Assembly (NCBI GenBank): GCA_029057985.1
Contig: JAIDYR010000055.1
Coordinates: 1 to 34,599, forward strand
Length of the DNA stretch: 34,599 nt
Direction: 5' to 3'
Source of the DNA: Muribaculaceae bacterium
GTDB lineage: Bacteria > Bacteroidota > Bacteroidia > Bacteroidales > Muribaculaceae
The notes below the pieces were generated by a model. It did not search any database. It had not been told where the DNA came from and saw only the letters and a list, made by a program, of their open reading frames with translations. Positions 8,701-17,047 of this stretch are shown in pieces. The number at the start of each line of letters is the position of its first letter. Positions within the stretch are counted from its first letter, which is position 1. The translations under genes and the position numbers were made by a program.

Positions 8701-9881
8701 CTCTTTATGCCAGGAAATTGCTTGTTGACGGAGCGACTATAAGAAAACTGGTGATTCCGGAGGGTGTTGAAAGAATCAATTCTTACGCGTTCGTATGTTG
8801 CGAACCCCTCGTCACTGTTAATCTCCCTGAATCTCTGAAATACGCCGGCAGTGGTCCTTTCAGCGGATGTTCAGGATTGCAAAGATTGATTTTCCCTTCG
8901 TTGATTTCCTATTTATCAATGCAATATGATTCATATTCTTCACATCTGAATTATGATAATGATGGTGAAATATATATCAAGGATGAGAAATATGACGAGA
9001 AGAATGTGAATTGGCCCGAGGAGTATACTCATATCCCTGACTATGCTTTCTATGACACTAAACTTGAGCATATAAACATCCCTCCTACGGTGGTCTCCAT
9101 CGGCAGGAGTGCATTTGAAGATTGTAAGTATCTGAATGAAATCAGCATCCCTGCAAGTGTAAGGAATATAGGACAAGAAGCCTTCTATAACTGCCGTTCA
9201 CTTAAAAACGTGGATATCGAAAGTCTTGAATCATGGATCAGTATTCCTTTTGCCGATGAATATGCCAATCCTATCAAATATTCAAGAGTATTCACATTAG
9301 AGGGTCAACCTGTTGAAACTCTTTACATTGATTGTAACAATTATTCATTGGGTCAATATGCCTTCTTCAATGCAAGGAATATTGTCAACCTTCGAATCAG
9401 ATGTAATGAAATTGGCGAGGAGGCATTCGCCGGATGCTCGGGTATTAAGAATTTATGTCTTGATGTAAACTCCGTTGGTGATTGTGCATTTGAGAATTGC
9501 AAGGGTATAGAGACGATTTTCAGTACAACCGTAACCCCTCCGGTATCTCCTGATAATGCTTTCTCAAATTATTCAGGGGTGAATCTTTTCGTACCCTACG
9601 GAAGTGTCTCATCTTATGAAAATGCCCGAAATTGCTGGTGGAGATTTCTTGATGTCTATGAATCCGATTTCAACAATCTTGATGATTTGTTTGGAAATGA
9701 TATAATCAGCGGAATCAGCGACATCTATTCTGACTCGGAAACCGATACTTCATATTCCGATGGAGAGTACGAGTTGTACGATCTGAATGGGTTGAAGATT
9801 TCAGGCTCACGCGAAGCTCTTTCTCCCGGCCTCTACATCGTCCGTCGGGGCGGCAGAGTCGAGAAAATCTTAGTGAGATAA
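5796..9881 (+). CDS. Giant BspA-like LRR_5 repeat protein, secreted
   Basis: A 1361-aa exported protein. The N-terminus (MRINKITLLLTMAMLALPAFA) is a signal peptide. Most of the rest is leucine-rich repeats of the 23-residue LRR_5/BspA type, with the unit pattern LTEITIPNSVTEIG..AF..C. A second module starting with FFNAENC and usually containing SCG interrupts the array about six times; a third (near residues ~215, ~950 and ~1140) has the pattern SNP..YA....G. The last ~35 residues (YDLNG......SPGLYIV, ending KILVR) resemble a type A C-terminal sorting tail like that of the 22880 gene. BspA-type LRR proteins bind host matrix or other bacteria in some species; the ligand here is unknown. Base composition is clearly more AT-rich than the flanks, and three neighbouring units are almost identical in DNA, so the array has expanded recently. 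Confidence 0.9.
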   Translation: MRINKITLLLTMAMLALPAFARDFEYTFEGKTLTYTVIDEESKTCRTKEGSQVDYSPGNNISGDLTIPATVSDGTSKYTVTEIGDYSFVSLPITSVILPNSLTNIGKRAFYNSGLTSVTIPANVTSIGIDAFCGCNKMNEIFYNAENCQICGNGDTLLGHFPMYVKKIIIGENVKKIPDYTFDSCRSIQSISIPSSVVEIGKNAFYGCYSLKYAEFASIAHLNNISFGNEYSNPLCYANNLHISGEEVTTLEIPANVTKIGDYTFINCENISTVRIPNSVIEIGEWAFFGCKTLTSVEIPNSVIEIGECAFHGCETLNSMEIPNSVTKIGRGAFAYCSNLTSVVIPNSITEIESESFSNCYSLTTVIISDSITKIGTNAFDRCRALTSVTLPNTVTEIGKEAFIYSGLSSIVIPNSVTEIGESAFYGCSGLTSLGLPNSLTKIGSGAFRGCSALTSIEIPNSVTEIGEGAFTTLSEAYFNAENCNSCGSSKNPVFSSRLKNLIIGENVKTIPSYAFYGCSGLTEITIPVSITEIGWDAFAECKNMTEVFFNAENCKIDYIDYDDFRGGCFSKNYLKKVVFGESVKSVPNRGFEDCKGLTEVHFSNSITKIGYSAFSGCSGLTEITIPNSVIGIGSYAFDNCTGLTEITIPNSVTEIGHNAFNNCTGLTEITIPNSVTEIGRGAFAGCKNMTEVFFNAEDCYRLESVFPSTIRKVTFGDGVKRIPEHAFSEYSNLAEVIIPNSVTEIGSSAFYFCSGLTEITIPNSVTKIGMGAFAGCENMTEVFFNAENCLSCGNYYQSPFPSSITKLTIGESVKNLPEAAFYSCSGLEEVYMNAKNCQSCGTSEYPAFPKTLKKIIIGNNVERIPDYMCYNFDNLTEISIPESVKAIGNYAFRYCTGLTNVPLTDKISTIGKYAYSYCSGLTEVTIPASVSSIGEGAFDGCNHLEVVNTPSLEDWLKINFESNSSNPTLYARKLLVDGATIRKLVIPEGVERINSYAFVCCEPLVTVNLPESLKYAGSGPFSGCSGLQRLIFPSLISYLSMQYDSYSSHLNYDNDGEIYIKDEKYDEKNVNWPEEYTHIPDYAFYDTKLEHINIPPTVVSIGRSAFEDCKYLNEISIPASVRNIGQEAFYNCRSLKNVDIESLESWISIPFADEYANPIKYSRVFTLEGQPVETLYIDCNNYSLGQYAFFNARNIVNLRIRCNEIGEEAFAGCSGIKNLCLDVNSVGDCAFENCKGIETIFSTTVTPPVSPDNAFSNYSGVNLFVPYGSVSSYENARNCWWRFLDVYESDFNNLDDLFGNDIISGISDIYSDSETDTSYSDGEYELYDLNGLKISGSREALSPGLYIVRRGGRVEKILVR
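7651..7857 (+). repeat. Three near-identical 69-nt LRR-coding repeats
   Basis: Units start at 7651, 7720 and 7789, each 69 nt (23 residues). They are nearly identical at their 5' halves (GGCCTGACTGAGATAACT followed by the IPNSV codons) and differ mainly in the variable LRR positions. Such identity at silent sites points to recent duplication or gene conversion. Confidence 0.9.
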
Positions 9882-9949
9882 TTCCATTCACGATCCCGCC
9901 CTATTGATCATCCCCCATAAGAGCCGGAATTAAAAACCGGACCGAAACC

Positions 9950-9989
9950 AAAGAGGCTGTCTAACAATTGAAGTTAGACAGTCTCTTTT
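9950..9989. terminator. Terminator after the LRR gene
   Basis: A 16-bp stem (9950-9965 with 9973-9988, one G-T pair) with loop AATTGAA, followed by TTTT-type sequence. The arm AAAGAG...CTAAC has an A-rich base, so it may work in both directions. The rest of 9882-10171 holds two copies of TATATAACCTC and a short GC hairpin (CGGCGCTTGCGCCG, ~10047) followed by AAATAACC. Confidence 0.85.
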
Positions 9990-10171
9990 CGCTATCCTAT
10001 ATAACCTCCTATATAACCTCAGGGCTAATTTCTCTCTCCCGCAGCGGCGCTTGCGCCGAAATAACCTATGTTCGCAAGCCAAGCTTAAACTTAAATTTAT
10101 AAACCGAAATCCACGAGATTACAGATTTTTTTCGTAACTTTACCAATTAAATACATTCTCGATAGCGATCG

Positions 10172-11212
10172 ATGGCAAGCAAGCTCAAAAATATCACTCG
10201 CGCCGGCATCCGCTGGCTCATCCCGCTGGGACTGACAATCCTGCTGGTATGGGCTCTGTTCCGTAAAGTAAACTTCACGGAAATGATGCAGATCATACGC
10301 AATGGCTGCGATTATTGGTGGATATTGGCTGCTATGGGGCTGAGTATTGTCTCCCACATAGTGCGCGCCGCCCGCTGGCGACTCCAATTGAGAAGCCTTG
10401 GCATCCGGCCGCCGTTCCCGGCTCTATGCTGCTCAATCTTCGGATGTTATGCGCTCAATCTTGTCTTTCCCCGTCTCGGTGAAATCTGGAGAGTCACTTA
10501 TATCTCCCGACGGGAGAAAGCCCCGTTCACTACTATTCTCGGTTCGCTGGTATCCGATCGTCTCGCCGACACTGCCATGGTCGGCCTTCTGACTTTACTG
10601 ACATTCGTCGTAGCCAACCGGGCGATCAACGACTTCCTCGAAAAATATCCTGTCGGACAGGACGCGATCCGACTTCTATCCTCCCCTTTACTATGGATTG
10701 CAGGGATCGCCTTTGCGGTGTTAATAGCCGGGATTCTATGGGCCTACCGCAAGACTTCCGCCGTCGGGCGCCTGTTGTCGTGGTTGCGACAGGTATGGGA
10801 GGGCTTCGCATCCGTAGGGCGCATGAAAGGGAAATGGGCTTTCCTGATGCTGACCATAGGCATCTGGGGATGCTACTATTTCCAGCTCTACCTGGCTTTC
10901 TTCGCCTTCCCTTTTACAAGGAATCTATGTTCGGAATCCTCTCTTGCTTTCGGACTTACTCCTTGCCTGCTGGCTTTCGTGCTGAGTTCGATTGGAATGG
11001 CGATTCCAAGTCAGGGTGGCCTCGGGCCATGGAATATTGCCATCATGTTCGGCCTCGCCGTCTATGGCATCAACGAGACCGAAGGGGCCGTATTCTCAAT
11101 TCTTCAATGGAGCGGCCAGACAGTTATGCTGATAATACTCGGCATATACACGATGGCATATATTGCTTCCTCGCGACGCAATTCAGTTGCATCTACAATT
11201 TTAAGTAAATAG
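10172..11212 (+). CDS. UPF0104 / LPG-synthase-TM-like flippase family membrane protein
   Basis: A 346-aa polytopic inner-membrane protein of the lysylphosphatidylglycerol-synthase transmembrane (UPF0104, AglD-type) family. Visible features are about eight hydrophobic segments, an early R-A-A-R-W-R-L motif after the second one (~residue 68-73), the NLVFPRLGEIWR segment near 91-102, and a late SSIGMAIPSQGGLGPWN motif near 270-286, all typical of the family. Members are thought to move or modify lipid-linked intermediates; the substrate here cannot be told. The ATG at 10172 follows a weak -7 box (TAACTTTA, 10135-10142). The next gene starts 3 nt after the stop, so these form an operon. Confidence 0.88.
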   Translation: MASKLKNITRAGIRWLIPLGLTILLVWALFRKVNFTEMMQIIRNGCDYWWILAAMGLSIVSHIVRAARWRLQLRSLGIRPPFPALCCSIFGCYALNLVFPRLGEIWRVTYISRREKAPFTTILGSLVSDRLADTAMVGLLTLLTFVVANRAINDFLEKYPVGQDAIRLLSSPLLWIAGIAFAVLIAGILWAYRKTSAVGRLLSWLRQVWEGFASVGRMKGKWAFLMLTIGIWGCYYFQLYLAFFAFPFTRNLCSESSLAFGLTPCLLAFVLSSIGMAIPSQGGLGPWNIAIMFGLAVYGINETEGAVFSILQWSGQTVMLIILGIYTMAYIASSRRNSVASTILSK

Positions 11213-11215
11213 AAA

Positions 11216-11809
11216 ATGCTACTCAGAAATAATATAGACGACAACGAAGAGGAGGATTACTTCAACACCCCTCATCAGGAGCCTAAACCGAAAGAGCCCA
11301 AGCCGAAGGAGCCCGGGCCCGACGAACCTCAATATTATGATGGAGAGGACGAGTGGGAGCATCTCCGTCCTGCCCGCAATTCCTGGAAACTATGGGGCGG
11401 TCTGATTATATTAGGCGTACTTTTAGGATTGGGGTATGCACTTTGGCTCAGATATTTCTCTCCGTATGAGGAAGAAGTGATCCAATACGGATATATCGAA
11501 CGCACCTCCAAGCGAGGCTTTATCTTCAAGACAATAGAAGGAGTTTTCCTTCCTTATAAGGCCCTGAATGATACTGTCGAGCCTTACCCCGGAGACCTTC
11601 TTATTACGGCGAAGAATGACCACGTGGCAGCCGAGCTCAAGAAACTCGAGTTCGGCAACCTTCCGGCTCGCATAGTACTGGAGCGTTACAGGGCTACTGT
11701 CCCCTGGCGCGGCGAAAGCGTATGGGTCGTGGTGGAGGCCGACACGGCCGACGTCACCAAGATCTACCCTGCGCCTGACAGGCATCCGCTTATACCTCTG
11801 ACTCGATGA
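11216..11809 (+). CDS. Single-pass membrane protein with acidic, proline-rich N-terminus
   Basis: A 197-aa protein. Residues 1-50 are acidic and low-complexity, with a short KPKEPKPKEP repeat and two DE-rich patches. One membrane helix (~58-78, LWGGLIILGVLLGLGYALWL) follows, and then a ~115-residue domain with GYIERTSKRGFIFKTIEGV, presumably extracytoplasmic. Similar short membrane proteins occur next to housekeeping genes in Bacteroidales and are sometimes mislabelled as 6-phosphogluconate dehydrogenase; nothing here supports such an enzyme. The stop overlaps the next start by four bases (ATGA 11806-11809). Function unknown. Confidence 0.82.
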   Translation: MLLRNNIDDNEEEDYFNTPHQEPKPKEPKPKEPGPDEPQYYDGEDEWEHLRPARNSWKLWGGLIILGVLLGLGYALWLRYFSPYEEEVIQYGYIERTSKRGFIFKTIEGVFLPYKALNDTVEPYPGDLLITAKNDHVAAELKKLEFGNLPARIVLERYRATVPWRGESVWVVVEADTADVTKIYPAPDRHPLIPLTR

Positions 11810-12744
11810 CTCGTAATTCCGATCTCATACTTAATCAGCTGCTCCGCGGGCTTCATCAGCAGCCCCGCGGGACTAAGATATGGCTGATCGCAATACTCAT
11901 TATTTTGGGCAGCATGATCGGCGACACGATACCTTGCAGCGCGCAAAAAGTAATGAAACAGGAGCTGCGTCGCCCGGGCAAGGCTGAATCACTGGGGGAT
12001 CATGAGGGGGATTCGGTAATAGTGGTCGGGGCTACGGTCAGAGAGATTCCTGCTTATTGCTTTGCCGGATGCGAAGGACTGAAGAGAGTGGAATTTGCGG
12101 AAGATTCGAGATTGACTTCCATAGGAGCATTCGCATTTACTGAGTGTGAATCTCTTACGGAAATAAGAATCCCGGAGAGTGTGACCTCCATAGGCGACGG
12201 AGCCTTCCGAGGATGCAGGAAGCTGGAAGCAGTCATTCTCCCGGCCCGACTTCACAATATTCCCCGGGAGGCCTTCGCCTATTGCCGGAATCTTAAGCAT
12301 ATCAATCTTCCCTCTGCTCTGACTTCCATCGGGCCTCTGGCATTTCTGGATTGCAGAGAGCTGGATATCCGCAGACTTCCGGCTTCGGTAGCGAAGATCG
12401 GTAACAACGCTTTCGGGCGTTGCTACTCTCTTAAGGAAATGGTCTTGCCACGCAATTGCCGCAGTTTAGGTAGTTATGCCTTTGCTGACTGCTCCGCTCT
12501 CGAGCGCATCGTCATGCCGGCCAACAGCGCCATGCTCGGGGAATTGCTCTTCAGCGGTTGCCCGAATCTCCGCGATATCGAAGAGCCATCGAGGGTCCCC
12601 CCTGCGATTGAATGTAAGAGTTTCCTCTTCGAACCCTCCGACACTGCCGCTTGGCGCGACTGCCGCATCCATATCCCCGCCGGAAGCGAGTCAGCATACC
12701 GCAACTCTCCCTACTGGAACTCCTTCAATTCCATAAAAGAATAA
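11806..12744 (+). CDS. LRR_5 (BspA-type) repeat protein, membrane-anchored or secreted
   Basis: A 312-aa protein with about eight LRR_5 units (pattern LTSIG..AF..C..L..I..P). It is more divergent between units than the giant LRR protein and of ordinary local base composition. Residues ~23-47 (W-L-I-A-I-L-I-I-L-G..., ending CSA) form a hydrophobic segment after a positively charged start, so it is either a late-cleaved signal peptide or an N-terminal anchor. It ends in a typical LRR_5 cap (IHIPAGSESAYRNSPYW). Translation is coupled to the upstream gene by a 4-nt overlap, and tsaE follows 34 nt downstream. A surface protein inside an operon of membrane and tRNA-modification genes is odd. Confidence 0.87.
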   Translation: MTRNSDLILNQLLRGLHQQPRGTKIWLIAILIILGSMIGDTIPCSAQKVMKQELRRPGKAESLGDHEGDSVIVVGATVREIPAYCFAGCEGLKRVEFAEDSRLTSIGAFAFTECESLTEIRIPESVTSIGDGAFRGCRKLEAVILPARLHNIPREAFAYCRNLKHINLPSALTSIGPLAFLDCRELDIRRLPASVAKIGNNAFGRCYSLKEMVLPRNCRSLGSYAFADCSALERIVMPANSAMLGELLFSGCPNLRDIEEPSRVPPAIECKSFLFEPSDTAAWRDCRIHIPAGSESAYRNSPYWNSFNSIKE

Positions 12745-12778
12745 CTCCTCGATTAACCGCGTCAACCGAGTCAAAGTA

Positions 12779-13204
12779 ATGAAAGAGATAAAAATCAACA
12801 ATATAGCCGGCCTGCACGAGGCAGCCCGGGAGTTCTTAAAAGCGATCGGCGACCGGAAAGTAATAGCTTTCAACGCTCCGATGGGTGCCGGGAAGACGAC
12901 CCTTATCGGAGAGATCTGCCGGCAACTCGGAGTGGAGGATGACATCTCATCCCCCACATTCGCAATCGTCAACGACTATGAATCCCGCGCCACAGGCGAC
13001 CATATCTATCACTTCGACTGCTATCGCCTCGACGATCCCCGCGAAGCTGAAGATATGGGAATAGAAGACTATCTCTATTCCGGCAATCTCTGCCTGATAG
13101 AATGGCCCGACAGAGTCGAGGAATTCCTACCCGACGACACTCTCTGCGTCAGCATCCGCATCAACCCCGATGACTCCCGCAGCGTTATATTATGCCCCGC
13201 GTAG
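12779..13204 (+). CDS. tsaE: tRNA t6A-modification ATPase TsaE
   Basis: A 141-aa protein with the whole TsaE fold: Walker A APMGAGKTT at 33-41, the switch ISSPTF at 56-61, HFDCYRL at 78-84, and IEWPDR at 107-112. TsaE is the ATPase partner of TsaB/TsaD in making N6-threonylcarbamoyladenosine at position 37 of ANN-decoding tRNAs. The ATG at 12779 gives the normal length. The stop TAG (13202-13204) lies within a GC hairpin (13194-13211) that belongs to an intergenic repeat family. Confidence 0.96.
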   Translation: MKEIKINNIAGLHEAAREFLKAIGDRKVIAFNAPMGAGKTTLIGEICRQLGVEDDISSPTFAIVNDYESRATGDHIYHFDCYRLDDPREAEDMGIEDYLYSGNLCLIEWPDRVEEFLPDDTLCVSIRINPDDSRSVILCPA

Positions 13205-13211
13205 CGCGGGC
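13194..13211. repeat. Partial copy of the CCCC-hairpin intergenic element
   Basis: GCCCCGCG...CGCGGGC around a TAG loop, followed by CTAT. It resembles the first hairpin of the elements at 17048, 33215, 33310 and 33401 and overlaps the tsaE stop codon. Confidence 0.55.
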
Positions 13212-13276
13212 TATTTACGCAAGAAAATCAATAAATTACAAAACTTGAATTATTAATTATTAACTATCAACTATAA

Positions 13277-14482
13277 ATGGGAAAAGTACTGATTATTGGC
13301 GCCGGAGGCGTCGGCAGCGTAGTGGCTGCAAAGTGTGCTCAGAATCCTGAGGTCTTCTCGGAGATCGTGCTCGCATCCCGCCGTAAGGAAAAATGCGATA
13401 AGATTGTAGAGAAACTCGGAGCCAAGAACATCATCACGGATCAGGTAGACGCTGACTATGTCGATCAGATCGTAGAACTCTTCAACCGCCACAAACCCGA
13501 TATCTGCATCAACGTCGCTCTCCCCTATCAGGACCTCACTATCATGGAGGCTTGCCTGCAATGCGGCGTCAATTATCTTGACACGGCCAACTATGAACCC
13601 AAGGATGAGGCTCACTTCGAGTATTCATGGCAGTGGGCATATCGCGAACGATTCGAGAAGGCCGGACTGACGGCTATCCTTGGATGCGGCTTTGATCCGG
13701 GAGTATCGGCGGTATTCGTCGCTTACGCCGCAAAGCATCACTTCTCGAAGATGGAATATCTCGATATCGTAGACTGCAATGCAGGCAACCATGGCAAAGC
13801 ATTCGCCACCAACTTCAATCCCGAAATCAATATCCGCGAGATTACCCAGAAGGGTAAGTACTGGCAGGAAGGGAAATGGGTGGAGACCGAAAACCTCGAG
13901 ATCCATCAGCCCCTCAACTATCCCAATATCGGCGAACGCGAGTCATATCTCCTCTACCATGAAGAGCTGGAATCTCTCGTGCAGAATTTCCCGACTATCA
14001 GGCGCGCACGCTTCTGGATGACCTTCGGACAGGAATATCTGACTCATCTGCGAGTGATCCAGGATATAGGGATGGCCCGCATCGACCCGATCATGTACGA
14101 GGGCAAGGAGATTGTGCCTATTCAGTTCCTTAAGGCCGTGCTGCCCGATCCGGGTTCGCTCGGAGAGAACTATACCGGCGAGACATCGATCGGATGCCGC
14201 ATCTCCGGCCTCGACAAGGAGGGGAAACATTCCACATATTATATCTACAACAACTGCTCCCACGAAGCAGCCTACAAAGAGACGGGCGCTCAGGCAGTCA
14301 GCTATACTACCGGCGTCCCCGCCATGGTCGGCGCCTACATGTTCCTGACAGGACAATGGGTGATGCCCGGCGTCCACAACGTAGAGGAATTCAATCCCGA
14401 TCCTTTCCTTGAGAAACTCGCCGCCTCCGGCTTGCCCTGGCACGTCATCATCGACGGCGACCTCGAATTTACAGAACTTTAA
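13277..14482 (+). CDS. Saccharopine dehydrogenase-family protein, probable carboxy(nor)spermidine dehydrogenase
   Basis: A 401-aa NADPH-type dehydrogenase. The N-terminal Rossmann motif is GAGGVGSVVA (8-17), followed by ASRR (38-41), the usual adenine-phosphate recognition site. NVALPYQD, LDTANYE and GCGFDPGVSAVF (near 140-152) are characteristic of the carboxynorspermidine/carboxyspermidine dehydrogenase branch. Gut Bacteroidetes make spermidine by this route, with the decarboxylase partner (NspC-like) encoded elsewhere. The assignment over lysine-pathway saccharopine dehydrogenase is by motif memory, so moderately sure. The start ATG 13277 follows a 35-nt AT-rich stretch that includes the inverse of the short repeat seen at 487-514. 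Confidence 0.87.
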   Translation: MGKVLIIGAGGVGSVVAAKCAQNPEVFSEIVLASRRKEKCDKIVEKLGAKNIITDQVDADYVDQIVELFNRHKPDICINVALPYQDLTIMEACLQCGVNYLDTANYEPKDEAHFEYSWQWAYRERFEKAGLTAILGCGFDPGVSAVFVAYAAKHHFSKMEYLDIVDCNAGNHGKAFATNFNPEINIREITQKGKYWQEGKWVETENLEIHQPLNYPNIGERESYLLYHEELESLVQNFPTIRRARFWMTFGQEYLTHLRVIQDIGMARIDPIMYEGKEIVPIQFLKAVLPDPGSLGENYTGETSIGCRISGLDKEGKHSTYYIYNNCSHEAAYKETGAQAVSYTTGVPAMVGAYMFLTGQWVMPGVHNVEEFNPDPFLEKLAASGLPWHVIIDGDLEFTEL

Positions 14483-14499
14483 TAACTTCGTGATTATCC

Positions 14500-14531
14500 G
14501 GTTATTTAAGGCGTCATCGCCTTAAATAACC
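14500..14531. other. Perfect 14-bp inverted repeat between genes
   Basis: GGTTATTTAAGGCG (14500-14513) and its exact complement (14518-14531) close a TCAT loop 17 nt after the upstream stop. No T-run follows, so it is not a classic terminator. Its right arm ends in AAATAACC, and the same octamer pattern recurs twice before the GH31 ATG. Confidence 0.65.
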
Positions 14532-14555
14532 AAATAACCTAACGACCGAATAACC

Positions 14556-17000
14556 ATGAAATTATATAGTATTCTCCCCGCAGCTCTCATAGCAGGACTC
14601 GGGATAGCGGGAGCGACCTCATCGCTCCGACCCGGAGGAGTCAGCAGCCGGCCCGGAAGCACTCTCGACATCTCGACTGAAAAGGGAACAGTGCGCATCA
14701 CGCCCGTCAATGACGATATATTCCGCGTGACCGTGCTTCCCGACGACACTCTCGCCACTCCTTACGTCGCCTCTCAGTCGGCCATCTTGGAGCAGAATCA
14801 GAAAGATGTCGACGGCATGAAGCATATCGTCTGGCCTGACCGCGTCGAACTGATGAGCGCGACTACCAAAATAATAATCGACAGGAAGACAGGCACTGTG
14901 AAATTCTATTCGGCCGACGGCGAAGAACTCCTCTCCGAACTCGACGGCGTCGATAATAATTCCAAGACCAAGAGTGTATCTTTCTCAGGCCTGAATGTCG
15001 GAAATCTATATGGTGCCGGCGAAAGAGGACATTCCCTGCGTCTGAACGGCGACAGCCTCTCGATGTATAACCGACAGAATTACGGATATACAAAGGGCGA
15101 CCCGCGCATCTCGCAGATGGGTATCAGCGTGCCTTACTTCGCGTCCGACCGCGGATTCGGCGTCCTCTTCGACGACTATGACGCCGCGGCCCTTCAACTC
15201 GGGAAAGACACCATCCTTTATACATCTCCGACTCCGCGCGCCATCTCCTATTACTTCATCAACGGCAGCGAAAAGAATCTTGCCGGAGTAGCAAAGAGAT
15301 ATTCTCAGCTGACCGGACTCCAACCGCTTCCTCCCCTATGGTCGCTCGGATATGTCACTTCAAAATATGGCTATCATAACCAGCAGGAGGCTCTGGGAGC
15401 AATCGACTCCCTGAAGACCCGAGGCTATCCGGTCGACGGCATCGTCCTCGACCTCTACTGGTACGGGACAGAGACCGACATGGGACGTCTCGAATGGGAT
15501 AAGGCCCAATGGCCCGACCATCGCGCAATGCTCGACAGCCTTAAGCGACAGGGAGTCAACATGGTAGTGATATCCCAGCCCTATATCAACAAAAAGGGCG
15601 CAATCGACAACTACAATTATCTTGCCGATCAGGGAATGTTGACCAAGGATGCAGGTGGCAACGTCCATGACGTGACAACATGGGTAGGCGACGCAGGCAT
15701 GTTTGACGTCTCCAATCCGAATACTCGCAAATGGCTTCAGAATCGCCTGATGGATCTCACTCAGGATGGTCTCGCCGGATGGTGGGGCGATCTGGGCGAA
15801 CCGGAAGTGCATCCTCTGACTATCCTTCACGCCAACGGTCAGACAGCCTCACAGTATCATAATGTATATGGCAATGAATGGTCGAAACTTATCTACGACG
15901 GACTTCGCGAGAATTTCCCGGAAATGCGCCCGCTGCTGATGATGCGCGGCGGCACTGCCGGACTGCAGCGTTATGCCGTAGCTCCGTGGACCACTGACGT
16001 CTCCCGATCCTGGGGCGGATTCGGACCTCAGGTCAATCTCATGCTCAACTCCGGAATCTCCGGCCTGGGCTACATGAGTTCGGATATCGGCGGCTTCGCC
16101 GTAGACCCGGCTAATCCCACTGACCCCGAACTCTACGTCCGCTGGCTCCAGATGGGGACATTCACTCCAATGCTCCGTACTCACGCACAGACAAAGCCCG
16201 AGCCCTACCATTATCCCGAGCAGGAAGCTATCCTGAAGAAATACATCAAGATGCGCTATGAATGGCTACCCTATAATTATACCCTCGCTGCCGAGAACGC
16301 TCTTACCGGACGCCCGCTTGCTCTCCCGATTAACTATGACGGAAAGAGCAACGGCGAAAAGTTTGCCAACGTTCAGGATGAGTATCTCTGGGGTCCGGAA
16401 ATACTCGTAGCGCCGGTAATGGAGAAGGGCGCCAGATCGCGAAAAGTCCTCTTCCCGACTGGAGAATGGATCAACTGGTGGCGACCCACACAGAAATTCC
16501 AGGGCGGACGCTCCTATACCGTGCAGGCTCCCCTCGATCAGATTCCCCTCTTCGTGAAAGCCGGATCGTTCATCCCCCAATATCCACGCGAGATAGAGAA
16601 CACTGAGCAGTACGATCCTTCGACCCTGCTTATAAAGTACTTCCCCTCGAAAGAAGCTACCTCCTACGATCTTTTCGAGGATGACCGCAAGTCGCCGACC
16701 TCCATCAAGGATGGAGAATTCGCATGGCTGAAGTTTGCCGGGCAACAGAACGGCAACAGCATCAAAGTGAGCATAGCTACGGAAGGGGGTTATGTCGGGA
16801 TGCCCGAAGGGCGCATGATAGATCTTCAGGTAGTTGGAGTCGCTGCGCCGAAGACTGTAGAATGGGGAGACATCACTCTCGACAAGATGGCTTCGCGCAA
16901 GATGATACGCCAATACGGCTACACGTACGATGCCGCCACCCGCACTCTTACCATCGTCTTCCCTTACGCCCACGACTACAAAGAAATCATTATTAAGTAA
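14556..17000 (+). CDS. Secreted glycoside hydrolase family 31 enzyme (alpha-glucosidase / transglucosylase type)
   Basis: An 814-aa protein with an N-terminal hydrophobic segment (5-20) that fits a signal peptide, then the N-terminal beta-sandwich with YGAGERG (~residue 149-155) and the GH31 TIM barrel. The nucleophile Asp is residue 412 in GWWGDLGEPE, and the general acid is probably Asp481 in PWTTDVSRSWGG. A C-terminal sandwich with QIPLFVKAGSFIPQ follows, then a DUF5110-like tail. The nucleophile motif W-W-G-D-L-G-E-P-E resembles that of alpha-1,4-transglucosylase/alpha-glucosidase members; xylosidase activity cannot be excluded. It probably acts in the periplasm on starch-type oligosaccharides. 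There is no SusC/D pair nearby, so it is not part of a classical PUL in this window. A two-hairpin repeat follows the stop. Confidence 0.93.
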   Translation: MKLYSILPAALIAGLGIAGATSSLRPGGVSSRPGSTLDISTEKGTVRITPVNDDIFRVTVLPDDTLATPYVASQSAILEQNQKDVDGMKHIVWPDRVELMSATTKIIIDRKTGTVKFYSADGEELLSELDGVDNNSKTKSVSFSGLNVGNLYGAGERGHSLRLNGDSLSMYNRQNYGYTKGDPRISQMGISVPYFASDRGFGVLFDDYDAAALQLGKDTILYTSPTPRAISYYFINGSEKNLAGVAKRYSQLTGLQPLPPLWSLGYVTSKYGYHNQQEALGAIDSLKTRGYPVDGIVLDLYWYGTETDMGRLEWDKAQWPDHRAMLDSLKRQGVNMVVISQPYINKKGAIDNYNYLADQGMLTKDAGGNVHDVTTWVGDAGMFDVSNPNTRKWLQNRLMDLTQDGLAGWWGDLGEPEVHPLTILHANGQTASQYHNVYGNEWSKLIYDGLRENFPEMRPLLMMRGGTAGLQRYAVAPWTTDVSRSWGGFGPQVNLMLNSGISGLGYMSSDIGGFAVDPANPTDPELYVRWLQMGTFTPMLRTHAQTKPEPYHYPEQEAILKKYIKMRYEWLPYNYTLAAENALTGRPLALPINYDGKSNGEKFANVQDEYLWGPEILVAPVMEKGARSRKVLFPTGEWINWWRPTQKFQGGRSYTVQAPLDQIPLFVKAGSFIPQYPREIENTEQYDPSTLLIKYFPSKEATSYDLFEDDRKSPTSIKDGEFAWLKFAGQQNGNSIKVSIATEGGYVGMPEGRMIDLQVVGVAAPKTVEWGDITLDKMASRKMIRQYGYTYDAATRTLTIVFPYAHDYKEIIIK

Positions 17001-17047
17001 TAAGTGATAAAAATAAGGGGACTATTGATAATCCCCCGCTAATCTCT

